NCBI RefSeq assembly: GCF_004912275.1
Contig: NZ_STGY01000055.1
Span: 1-64,000, forward strand
From: Glycomyces buryatensis
Lineage (GTDB): Bacteria > Actinomycetota > Actinomycetes > Mycobacteriales > Micromonosporaceae
Direction: 5' to 3'
Length of the DNA stretch: 64,000 bases
The notes under the pieces are model-generated. The model was given only the letters and a program-made list of their open reading frames with translations, made no database searches and was not told where the DNA came from. Numbering within the stretch: position 1 is the stretch's first letter; every line of letters begins with the position of its first letter. The translations under genes and the position numbers were made by a program. Shown here in pieces: positions 56,579 to 64,000 of the stretch.

Positions 56579-57700
56579 TTATTCGCAGGTCCAGGTGACT
56601 GCCTTCAGGATGTGCATGCCGTCGGCGTCTTCTCCGGCGTAGACCTGGCCGGCGAGCAGAGTCCCGTCCTCGTTGATCTCGGTGGCGGTGTCGCCGAAGT
56701 AGTTGTCGGCCGGGTCGGTGAGGCCGGGGAGTTCGACCAGTTCGTCCGCGGTTTGGTAAGCGGCGCTTGGGGAAGCCTCGCCCGCCGCCGTGCCCTCGGG
56801 GTTGATGCCCGGGGCGAAGACCAGGTCGAGGATTTCGGCGGTGCCCTCGGTCAGGTTCCAGCGCATGCCGGTTTCCAGCTCGTCGTTGAAGAGGTAGCCG
56901 GAGACCCAGTCGCCGCTGATGTCCATCGGGTAGGAGCCCGCCGCGTTCTCGTCCACGCCGTCGGGGAGCGGGAGGGCCTCGCCGGTGCCGTCGGGGTGCC
57001 AGACGTACGGGCGGGAGTTGTCCTCGCCGTAGCCGTAGTAGCCGACGATGGTGCCGTCCTCGTCGATGTCGGTCGCCTGGCCCCAGGTGGCGTCCTCCGG
57101 GAGCTCCAGGGCGACCGGCTCGGTTTCGCCTGCGGGCCAGAGCACCGGGGTCGCCGACTCCGCCTCGCCGTCGGTGCCGATGATGTCGCCGGCCTCGTTG
57201 ATGCCGTCGGCAGAGCCGTACTCCGCGGTGGTGGTCAGCGGGGTCAGTTCGGTGCCGTCCCAGATGTACGGCTTCGAGCCGCCGTCCTCGAAGGTGCTGC
57301 CCACGGCAATGCCCGCGGTGGTGACGTCCTGAAGGGACTGATCCTCGCCCGGCATGGCCACCTCGGTGGCCTCGCCGCCGGAGTACAGCCACGTGTCGCG
57401 CTGGTAGGTGTCCAGGTCGTAGGTGCGGTAGGCGATGACGGAGCCGTCCTCGCTCATGCCGGTGACGATGCTGAAGTACCGGTCCTCGGGCATCGGCAGC
57501 TCGGCCAGTACGCAGGTCGCCTGGGCCGCTTCGGATTCGTCGTTGTTCGCCTCGGCGTGCGCGCCCTGGACCGATAGGACCGCCACGGCCGCCGACGCGA
57601 TGAGCGCGGTGCCTCCGAGGAGTGCCGTCCGCAGTTTGGCCTGCGATTTCGATCGCGAGTTAGCCCCCGGCTCCAGCTGTGGCTCCACAGTGTTCGACAT
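56579..57700 (-). CDS. Secreted beta-propeller (HAF-repeat) protein
   Basis: A 373-residue secreted protein with a signal peptide about 25-49 (ending AHA). The rest is repeats of the HAF type, for example DINEDG/WDGTELTPL and GDIIGTDGEAESATPVLW, consistent with a small beta-propeller. No catalytic residues visible. Only one Cys pair (TCVL, TWTCE) at both ends could close the ring. Single gene with own terminator. Confidence 0.75.
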   Translation of the reverse strand: MSNTVEPQLEPGANSRSKSQAKLRTALLGGTALIASAAVAVLSVQGAHAEANNDESEAAQATCVLAELPMPEDRYFSIVTGMSEDGSVIAYRTYDLDTYQRDTWLYSGGEATEVAMPGEDQSLQDVTTAGIAVGSTFEDGGSKPYIWDGTELTPLTTTAEYGSADGINEAGDIIGTDGEAESATPVLWPAGETEPVALELPEDATWGQATDIDEDGTIVGYYGYGEDNSRPYVWHPDGTGEALPLPDGVDENAAGSYPMDISGDWVSGYLFNDELETGMRWNLTEGTAEILDLVFAPGINPEGTAAGEASPSAAYQTADELVELPGLTDPADNYFGDTATEINEDGTLLAGQVYAGEDADGMHILKAVTWTCE

Positions 57701-58060
57701 CAGGTCGTCTTCCCTTCGTGTCGGGTGCGCCGGGGCCTGACGGCCCCGTCAATCCAAGGACGCCGGTAGGTTGCCGCCGGGTTGCCCGGAACATGCGACT
57801 TTGTCGATGCGATGGTGGTTCCGCCCGGAATCGCCACGGACCCAACGTCCTCGTACTCCCCAGTAGGCCACAGGGGACACCCTGTGCCCGTGTCATGAAA
57901 CCACTGCGTAACACGGTAATCATGAGGGTTTATCCGGTATCAAAAACGCCCAACCCGGATTGACTGAAACATGTGTTGGACGCTACAGTTCTTCACAATT
58001 ACCCTTCCGTGTGAACGCATCCTCACCCCTCAAGGTGAACCCCAAGTGGTAGGGAGCCAT
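57701..58060. other. Divergent intergenic region
   Basis: A 360-bp gap between the divergent HAF-like and DUF4272 genes. It is AT-rich at 57895-57990 with candidate promoter sequences. No operator or gene is clear. Confidence 0.45.
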
Positions 58061-58726
58061 ATGCAGGCCTTGATCTCCGACCCCCGCAGCGTTCGATCGC
58101 GCACCGTCGACGGCCTAGGTGCCTTGGGTATACCGGCCCCGCCCGAGCAGTTCCCGCTCCCCTTCCCCTCCGGCCAGATGCCCCGCCTCCGGCCCCGCGT
58201 CCACCTCGAAGCACGCGCCGCGATCCTGAACGTAGTGCAGGCCAGGGTCTTCGACATGCCCGAGGAACTCGCGATGCGCTGGCTCCTGGACGCCCACGTG
58301 CTCGACCACCTCGCCCCCGACGAGTGGGGCTTCATCGCCTGCGGCCGCGGCGAACGCCCCCGCTACGCCGACCAGCTCGAAAGCCTCTACACCGTCGCCT
58401 GGCTCATCGGCCTGGTCGACCACCTCGACCCCGCCGTCGCCTGCGCCGAGGAACTCCCCGAACTCCTGCCCGACCTGCGCCGCCCCGAGACCTTCAGCGA
58501 CTGGCGCGACCGCCAGCTCACCCCCACCCGCGACGCGGGCGTCGTCGCCGAAATGCTCGACCTCTACTACTGCCTCGACTTCGTCTGCGACCAGGCCCGC
58601 CGCGCCGGTCAGGCCCCGCCCAGCGGCGTGGACGACTGCCTGGTGTGGCACCGGCGCTGGGCCCTCGAATGGGCCGTCGTCTTCAATGAGGAGCGGCCCG
58701 TGCATTGGGACGAGGTACGGCTTTGA
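58061..58726 (+). CDS. DUF4272 protein
   Basis: A 221-residue protein with the DUF4272 pattern RSRTVDGLGALGIPAP, RAAILNVVQARVFDMPEELA, and LESLYTVAWLIGLVDHL. The ATG at 58061 has AGGGAG upstream; a longer frame lacks it. The domain's function is unknown; such genes are common beside immunity or tail-like genes. Next to it stands the TnpB element. Confidence 0.82.
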   Translation: MQALISDPRSVRSRTVDGLGALGIPAPPEQFPLPFPSGQMPRLRPRVHLEARAAILNVVQARVFDMPEELAMRWLLDAHVLDHLAPDEWGFIACGRGERPRYADQLESLYTVAWLIGLVDHLDPAVACAEELPELLPDLRRPETFSDWRDRQLTPTRDAGVVAEMLDLYYCLDFVCDQARRAGQAPPSGVDDCLVWHRRWALEWAVVFNEERPVHWDEVRL

Positions 58727-58752
58727 TCTCCGCCGCTCCCTGAGATGGAAGC

Positions 58753-58875
58753 GGATCCCCGGCTTGCGGTGCGCTGTCGCGCACCGTCTACGGGTGGGTT
58801 CCTGTTTCAATGCCTACTGCCCGGTCTCCCGGGTCTGACGCAGGCTCCGCAGGCGTTTTATGTGTCCGGGGATCC
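58753..58875 (-). ncRNA. Candidate omega-RNA of TnpB
   Basis: The region beyond and overlapping the tnpB 3' end is framed by a 10-bp complement, CCGGGGATCC (58866-58875) and GGATCCCCGG (58753-58762). It contains two hairpins: CGGTGCGC/GCGCACCG (58767-58786) and CCCGG/CCGGG (58820-58833). Omega-RNAs of this family are transcribed in this position, overlapping the tnpB end. The extent is inferred from structure only. Confidence 0.4.
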
Positions 58876-60012
58876 CTCGGCCACAAGACGCTTGCCTTCG
58901 CTCCTGATATTGATCTCCGCGTTCACATCACGGTCATGGACCGCCCCGCACGGACACTCCCACTCCCGGACCTTCAACCCTTCCAGCCCTTTCGGGCCGG
59001 TGAGTGCTCCGCACGCTGAACACAACTGCGTGGACGGAAAGTACCGGTCGACCTTGGCGAAGCTCCTCCCCGCCCGCTTCGCCTTCGCCTCAAGCCGGCT
59101 CAGGAACATGCCCGCCCCGACATCCTGCCACGACTTCGCGGCCCGGCCCCGGGACAGACCAGCGATATTCAGGTCTTCGACGTAGATGCCTTGGTTCTCG
59201 GCAACGATCGTCGCAACCTGTTGGTCGATCCAGTCCGCCCGCTTGTGCTTGATCTTTTCGTGGACCCTTGCGACCTTCAGCCGCGCCTTGGCGCGGTTCG
59301 CTGAGCCCTTTGTCTTGCGCGAGAGCGTCCGCTGGGCTTTCTTCAGTTTCCGTTCGAGCCGGGCGAAGAACTTCGGGTTCTCGATCCGCTTGCCCCCGCG
59401 CAGCACCGCGAAATCCGTCAAACCGAGGTCGATCCCGGACTCCACCTCCGGATCCGCCAACGGCTCCAACCGCTCGGCGTCGCCATCAAGCTCGATCACG
59501 AAACTCGCGTAGTACTTGCCAGTCGGGGTCTTGATCACCGTCACTGAGGACGGCTCGGCCGGAAGCTCCCGCGACCACGCGACCTTCACCTCACCGACCT
59601 TAGCCACATACAACCGGCCACCTGGCCGGAGCGCGAACCCGCGTCGGGTGTACCGCGCCGACTGTGTCCCAGCACGACGTTTGAAGCGTGGCGGGCCGAT
59701 TCGCGGCCCGGCCCGTTTCCCCGACAGCGAATTGAAGAAGTTCATATATGCCGCATGGCAGTCGCGCAGCACCTGCTGCAACGGCACCGTCGACACCTCG
59801 GCCAGCCACGACCGCTCCGTCGTCCGTTTCGCCGCCGTGATCAAAGCCTTGTCCAAGTCCGCTGTCCTCGGATACGGCAGGCCCTCGGCATGCGCGTGCG
59901 TCCTTGCGGCGACCGCGTCGTTCCAGACCGTGCGCACACAACCGAAAACCCGCGCCAGCTCCCGCCGCTGCGGGGCCGTCGGGTAGATCCGGTAGCGGTA
60001 CCTCAACTGCAC
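58858..60012 (-). CDS. tnpB: TnpB, RNA-guided nuclease of IS605 family
   Basis: A 384-residue protein with the OrfB start YRYRIYPTAPQRREL and a RuvC-like nuclease: Asp195 (GIDLG), Glu279 (YVEDL) and Asp362 (DRDVNAE). A zinc ribbon is formed by CSAC (331, 334) and CPC (353, 355). All catalytic and zinc residues are present, so it seems intact. Length 384 is near the norm. The start is GTG 60012. No tnpA partner. Confidence 0.92.
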   Translation of the reverse strand: MQLRYRYRIYPTAPQRRELARVFGCVRTVWNDAVAARTHAHAEGLPYPRTADLDKALITAAKRTTERSWLAEVSTVPLQQVLRDCHAAYMNFFNSLSGKRAGPRIGPPRFKRRAGTQSARYTRRGFALRPGGRLYVAKVGEVKVAWSRELPAEPSSVTVIKTPTGKYYASFVIELDGDAERLEPLADPEVESGIDLGLTDFAVLRGGKRIENPKFFARLERKLKKAQRTLSRKTKGSANRAKARLKVARVHEKIKHKRADWIDQQVATIVAENQGIYVEDLNIAGLSRGRAAKSWQDVGAGMFLSRLEAKAKRAGRSFAKVDRYFPSTQLCSACGALTGPKGLEGLKVREWECPCGAVHDRDVNAEINIRSEGKRLVAEGSPDT

Positions 60013-60188
60013 ATCACGACTCTAAACAAGGGGTACGACACTATTGCCCGGTTCACGGTTAGAACAGTCCCGCTCCGTGGAACCTTGCACAGACAATCGC
60101 CCGCGATCCCTCCCCAGCACGAAGGCCAGAGCACGCTCGCGGAGTACGGTGAGGCAGCCGCACGAAACGCACTGACTATATTCATGGG

Positions 60189-61289
60189 ATGAATTCGACT
60201 GCGCTCTCCCACCAACAGATCCGCAAGGCCCCGAAGGTCGTGCTCCATGAGCACCTCGACGGCGGCCTGCGCCCCCAGACGCTCATCGACATCGCCGACG
60301 AGATCGGGTACGACAAGCTGCCCGAGACCGATGCGGGGAAGCTGGCCGACTGGTTCTTCAAGGCCGCCGACTCCCACACCCTCGAGCTCTATCTGAAGAC
60401 GTTCGAGCACACCATCGCCGTTTCCCAGATGTCCCACACCTGCGCCCGCATCGCCTCCGAGGCCGCTCAAGACCTTGCCGCCGACGGCGTCGTCTACGCC
60501 GAGATCCGCTACGCCCCTGAGCAGCAGCTCAGGGACGGCATGATGCTCGAAGAGGTCGTGGAGGCCACTCAGGCCGGATTCGAGGAGGGCATCCGCAAGG
60601 CCAAGGAGGCCGGGCACGAGATCCGGATCGGCACCATCCTGTGCGCCATGCGCCACGCGAATCGTTCTGCGGAGATCGCCAAGCTCGCGGTGGCCTACCG
60701 CGACAAGGGCGTCGTCGGCTTCGATATCGCCGGCGGCGAGATCGGCAACCCGCCCGAGAAGCACCTCGAGGCGTTCAACTTCCTGCGGAAGGAGTCGATG
60801 CCGTTCACCATCCACGCCGGGGAGGCCTGCGGGCCCGATTCCATCCACCGCGCGGTCGGCATCTGCGGTGCGAACCGGATCGGCCACGGCGTCCGGCTCA
60901 TCGAGAACATCGACCTGTCCGGTGACAACGTAAAGCTGTCGAACCTGGCCCACTACATCCGCGACCAGGGCATCACCCTGGAGCTGGCCCCGTCCTCGAA
61001 CCTTCAGACCGGGGCCGGCGCCGAAACCATTGGGGAGCACCCGATCAGCGTGTTCTACGCCCTGGACTTCAACGTCACCGTCAACAACGACAACCGCCTG
61101 ATGAGCCGCACCGACACCTCCCGCGAGTTCCAGCTGCTGTCCGAGACCTTCGGCTGGGGCTGGGCTGAGATCAAGCGCTGCACCGAGAACGCCATGGAGT
61201 CCGCGTTCATCCACCAGCCCGAGCGCAGTCGCATCCTCGAACAAGCGATCCGTCCCTTCTACGCGGCGCTCGAAGGGAACACTCAGTAG
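60189..61289 (+). CDS. add: Adenosine deaminase
   Basis: A 366-residue purine deaminase with metal-binding His20-x-His22 (VLHEHLDGG), catalytic HAGE, GHGVRL and a metal Asp in VNNDNRLMS (more often NTDNR). In actinomycetes such genes may also act on aminodeoxyfutalosine. The amidohydrolase gene follows 19 nt later, so both may be in one operon. Confidence 0.9.
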   Translation: MNSTALSHQQIRKAPKVVLHEHLDGGLRPQTLIDIADEIGYDKLPETDAGKLADWFFKAADSHTLELYLKTFEHTIAVSQMSHTCARIASEAAQDLAADGVVYAEIRYAPEQQLRDGMMLEEVVEATQAGFEEGIRKAKEAGHEIRIGTILCAMRHANRSAEIAKLAVAYRDKGVVGFDIAGGEIGNPPEKHLEAFNFLRKESMPFTIHAGEACGPDSIHRAVGICGANRIGHGVRLIENIDLSGDNVKLSNLAHYIRDQGITLELAPSSNLQTGAGAETIGEHPISVFYALDFNVTVNNDNRLMSRTDTSREFQLLSETFGWGWAEIKRCTENAMESAFIHQPERSRILEQAIRPFYAALEGNTQ

Positions 61290-61308
61290 TCTGAGTAAGC
61301 TCGGCTTC

Positions 61309-62547
61309 ATGCACGTTTACACCGCCCCTGTGATCGTCCCCATCGCGGGCGACCCGATCCGAGAGGGCGCGGTCGGGGTCGACGGCGGGCAGATCGCCTA
61401 CGTCGGCCCCGCCGCCGACGCCCCTGACGCCGAAGCGACCACCGCGTTCGAAGGCGTACTCACGCCCGGACTGATCAACGCCCACACCCACCTCTGCTAC
61501 ACCGCCTTCGACGACATGTACGGCAACGAGAAGGAATTCTTCGAGTGGATCCAGGAGTTCCCGCGCCGCAATCCCGGCACCGCTGACGACGCGTGGCGCG
61601 CCTCGGTCCAGGCCGGCATCGACCAGTCCCTGGCCGCCGGCGTCACCGCCGTCGCCGACATCGTCACCCCCGAGGCCGCCTTCGACGCGCTGCTGACCTC
61701 CGACCTGGCCGGCGTCGCCTACTGGGAGGCCTGCTTCATCGACGACGCCGCCTGGGAAGACCGCCGCAAGGCCTGGCGCGAGGTCGTCACAGAGAAGCGC
61801 GCGATCAACAACTCCGACATGGCGATCGGCATCAGCCCCCACACCCTCTACACGCTCGGCACCGGCGTCGCCAAGGGCCTCGCCGAGCTCGCGCGCACCC
61901 TCGACATCCGCCTCCACCCGCACCTGGCCGAGACCACCCACGAGGACATGTTCGTGCGCCGCGGCGCCGGACCGTTCGCCTTCATGAACCGCCGCGGCGG
62001 CCTCCAGCTCGACCTCGCCGACGGCGGCGCCGGGCACTCCCCGGCCGAGCAGATGGACAAGGTCGGCTGGCTCGGCGCGGATTCGCATGTCGCGCACGGC
62101 GTCCACCTCGACGCGGACGACCGCGAACGGCTGCGCAAGAAGCAAACCGCCGTCGCCCTGTGCGCCCGCTCCAACGTCCGCCTCGAAGCCGGGGACGCAC
62201 CCGTCGCCGCACTGCGGGCAGAGGGGAACCTCGTCGCCGTCGGCACCGACTCGCGCGCCTCCTCGCCCGACCTCGACGTCGCCGCCGAACTGCCCGCGCT
62301 GCGCCGCATCGCGCTGGCCCAGGGCGACGACGGCGAAGGAATCAATGAGTGGCTCGTCCGCGCCGCCACCGAGGGCGGGGCGAAGGCTTTGGGTCGCAGT
62401 GACATCGGCGCCATCAAGGTCGGCGCCCGCGCCGACCTGGCTCTGTTCGACGTCGCGACGGAAGGCGACCCGTATGCGGCGCTGGTGAAGTCGGCGGCCG
62501 GAAAATGCAAGGCCACGGTCGTCAAGGGCAAGCTCATCGTGCACTGA
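61309..62547 (+). CDS. Amidohydrolase, probable aminodeoxyfutalosine deaminase
   Basis: A 412-residue metal-dependent deaminase. NAHTHLCYTAF carries the metal HxH, LHPHLAETT another His, VAHGVHL a third, and VAVGTDSRASSP the catalytic Asp. The closest family is the COG0402 chlorohydrolase/deaminase group. With an Add before it and menG after it, the futalosine menaquinone route is likely, in which aminodeoxyfutalosine is deaminated. Assignment by context. Confidence 0.75.
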   Translation: MHVYTAPVIVPIAGDPIREGAVGVDGGQIAYVGPAADAPDAEATTAFEGVLTPGLINAHTHLCYTAFDDMYGNEKEFFEWIQEFPRRNPGTADDAWRASVQAGIDQSLAAGVTAVADIVTPEAAFDALLTSDLAGVAYWEACFIDDAAWEDRRKAWREVVTEKRAINNSDMAIGISPHTLYTLGTGVAKGLAELARTLDIRLHPHLAETTHEDMFVRRGAGPFAFMNRRGGLQLDLADGGAGHSPAEQMDKVGWLGADSHVAHGVHLDADDRERLRKKQTAVALCARSNVRLEAGDAPVAALRAEGNLVAVGTDSRASSPDLDVAAELPALRRIALAQGDDGEGINEWLVRAATEGGAKALGRSDIGAIKVGARADLALFDVATEGDPYAALVKSAAGKCKATVVKGKLIVH

Positions 62548-62766
62548 GCGAGCACTTTGCGAGCGAGCCCGACCCCGGTCGGGGAAACCCTCCCGGCACT
62601 CCTGACCCTCAAGCCTCTTCGTAACGCTTCGGTCTCAGTGCTTGCCACACGCCACTTCATCCGCAATGCTGAAAGCGGAACGGCGATGCCCGACGCAGCG
62701 CCGACCGCGACTTGATCCCGAATGGGGAAGGGCGACTTCGCACTTCCCTGTTTATCCCCTGGAGAT

Positions 62767-62801
62767 AGCGGGGCATGCGTCCGACGGGCGCATGCCCCGC
62801 T
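62767..62801 (+). terminator. Terminator of deaminase operon
   Basis: AGCGGGGCATGCG (62767-62779) pairs perfectly with CGCATGCCCCGCT (62789-62801). Confidence 0.8.
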
Positions 62802-63241
62802 GCCATTTCCGGCGTCCGAATTGGCGTGTCGAATCGGACCTTCAACCGCTTTCCACCACTATTCATCGCAGCTCCCGCCGAACTGTGACAGCGCGCACCT
62901 CGTAGTTATCGCTTGGGTTACGTGCGATAACGGTTCGGTTTCATAGATCGACATCACAACGCCTCATGCGTCAATGTGGTGTGTAGCGCAGACCGCATTC
63001 ACAACACATCACAGTGTTGCGATGTACAGCGGCTGCCGAGACCCTACCGATGGAGGCGCAGGTGATCGCGACGATGCCCGACTATCCCGCGCGCTTCCTC
63101 GCGTCCCCGGCTCTTTCCCCTGCACCTCAGGCCATTCGGCCTGACTCTCCGACCTCCCCACAGGGTGGCGCGCGGCCAAAGCACATGCTCCCTCACGGCC
63201 GCGCGTGACGCGCGAATGCGCGTCTGCCCGCTAACCCCTTG

Positions 63242-63278
63242 ATCCGCCGGGGCCCACAACCCCTGGGCTCCGGCGGAT
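63242..63278 (+). terminator. Hairpin with T-rich tail before menG
   Basis: ATCCGCCGGGGCCCA (63242-63256) pairs with TGGGCTCCGGCGGAT (63264-63278), 15 pairs with one G-T, followed by TTCCTTTCC. It lies 30 nt before the menG start and may end an upstream small transcript or attenuate menG. Confidence 0.6.
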
Positions 63279-63308
63279 TTCCTTTCCGGGATATGCGAGG
63301 CTGAGCAC

Positions 63309-64000
63309 GTGATCGAGGCGAACGAATCGAATACCCCGCGTAAGGAACCCGGCCGCATCGCCGCGATGTTCGACCGGGTCGCACCGGCATACGACCGCAC
63401 CAACACCGTGATGGTCGCCGGTCAGGACAAGCGCTGGCGCAAAGCCACCCGCGAGGCCTTGAGCCTCCAGCCGGGCGAGCGCTGCCTCGATCTGGGCGCG
63501 GGCACGGGCATCTCCACCGCGGAGCTCGCCAAGTCCGGGGCCGACGTCATCGGCGCCGACATCTCGCTGGGAATGCTCCGCGAGCACGGTGACCGGCAGG
63601 TGCCGCTCGTCGCGGCCGACGCGCTGACGCTGCCCTTCGCTGACAACACCTTCAACGCCGTCACCGGCTTCTTCTTCATCCGCAACGTGGTCGACCTCGA
63701 CGCGTGCCTCGCCGAGATCCTGCGGGTCCTGGCCCCGGGGGGCCGCATGGTGCTGTGCGAGGTCTCGCGGCCGGTGTGGAAGCCCTACCGGGCCGCCCAC
63801 GGCGTGTTCGTCAAGCACGTGCTGCCGAAGGTGGCCGGGCGCGTCTCGTCGGACAAGGACGCCTACAAGTACCTCGCCGAGTCGACCTTGGAGTGGCCCG
63901 ACCAGGCCGCCTTCGCCGATCGGATCGTGGCCGCCGGCTACCGCAAGGTCGCCTGGCGCAACCTCGCCGGCGGCGCGGTCGCCATGCACCGCGGCTTCAA
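63309..64000 (+). CDS. menG: Demethylmenaquinone methyltransferase (partial, runs off window)
   Basis: A class I SAM methyltransferase of the MenG/UbiE family cut by the window edge after about 230 residues. The start is GTG 63309 behind GAGG. IAAMFDRVAPAYDRTN and the SAM motif LDLGAGTGIST (about 60-70) with VAADALTLPFADNTF are typical. It makes the last methylation in menaquinone synthesis. Its place next to a futalosine-type deaminase fits. The 3' end is missing only because of the window. Confidence 0.9.
   Translation, partial: MIEANESNTPRKEPGRIAAMFDRVAPAYDRTNTVMVAGQDKRWRKATREALSLQPGERCLDLGAGTGISTAELAKSGADVIGADISLGMLREHGDRQVPLVAADALTLPFADNTFNAVTGFFFIRNVVDLDACLAEILRVLAPGGRMVLCEVSRPVWKPYRAAHGVFVKHVLPKVAGRVSSDKDAYKYLAESTLEWPDQAAFADRIVAAGYRKVAWRNLAGGAVAMHRGF

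Larger units (their letters stand above)
58740..60012 (-). mobile_element. IS200/IS605-type element with tnpB only
   Basis: A single tnpB gene with its 3' structured RNA region and no tnpA, as in IS1341-like elements. Ends are only approximate: no terminal inverted repeats are expected in this family. Movement would need a TnpA from elsewhere. Confidence 0.55.
62548..63308. other. 761-bp gap before menG
   Basis: No convincing gene. A strong terminator (62767-62801) ends the deaminase operon. An AT-rich stretch (62840-63010) may be a promoter. 63010-63240 has mixed hairpins such as AGGCC/GGCCT (63129-63142), then a second strong hairpin (63242-63278) just before menG. A small RNA or long 5' leader is possible. 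Confidence 0.5.

Noticed and set aside
63014-63208. 64-codon forward frame before menG
   Set aside because: Starts with GTG TTG without a ribosome site and gives a Pro/Ala/Ser-rich sequence with no conserved look. The region is better explained as leader or small RNA.

Overview
The window is chromosomal DNA from a high-GC Gram-positive actinomycete. The evidence is strong G/C bias at third codon positions, many GTG and TTG starts, leaderless-type starts, WXG100/EspC-type type VII secretion proteins, an alpha/beta-type lysC-asd pair, and futalosine-type menaquinone genes. The style of the lipoproteins and secretion substrates suggests a Glycomyces- or Stackebrandtia-like organism, but the genus is inferred only weakly. 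No rRNA, CRISPR array or intact prophage was seen. There is one tRNA (Thr, anticodon TGT).

Layout. 0.3-5 kb: three tandem paralogous secreted subtilases on the minus strand, the third with a C-terminal P-domain, each followed by hairpin terminators. 5.3-11 kb: an ABC-F protein divergent from a two-gene ABC exporter, with palindromes between them. 11-13.2 kb: small genes (DUF1963-like, a previously unmarked 52-residue Cys-rich protein, DoxX, DUF1905). 13.4-19.4 kb: amino-acid biosynthesis, with leuA behind a peptide/attenuator leader, a nitroreductase, a lipoprotein and the lysC-asd operon. 19.5-22.5 kb: an ABC-2 type transporter and a TetR/rhodanese divergent pair with two matching operators. 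22.5-25 kb: cysS-rlmB. 25-27.7 kb: a membrane-spanning Hsp70-like protein with an outer repeat domain. 27.7-30.6 kb: a phospholipid operon (CDP-alcohol transferase, CdsA-like, PlsC-like). 30.9-36 kb: tRNA-Thr, an AAA/DUF4143 ATPase and a sugar ABC importer. 36-42 kb: an HTH-N6 DNA methylase, two lipoproteins, and a Ser/Thr kinase-HhH membrane protein operon.

42-57.7 kb is accessory. It contains a paralogous gene/fragment pair, a 717-residue protein with two DnaJ-type zinc modules but no J domain, a SUKH-like gene, a first type VII secretion operon (EspC-like, lipoprotein, PPE-like Gly-rich protein), and orphan genes. It also holds a truncated narI fragment, a leucine-rich repeat protein, and a polymorphic-toxin operon. 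That operon runs YbaB, EspC-like, WXG/TM protein, CdiA-type tRNase toxin, immunity genes. Its toxin and first immunity gene are visibly AT-rich.

57.7-64 kb: a DUF4272 protein, a solitary TnpB with a candidate omega-RNA, adenosine deaminase, an amidohydrolase (probable aminodeoxyfutalosine deaminase), and the 5' part of menG cut by the window edge.

The strongest candidates for something new are the toxin operon with split secretion and toxin modules, the double DnaJ-zinc-finger protein with its coupled mini-ORF, the trans-membrane Hsp70, and the TnpB/omega-RNA unit.
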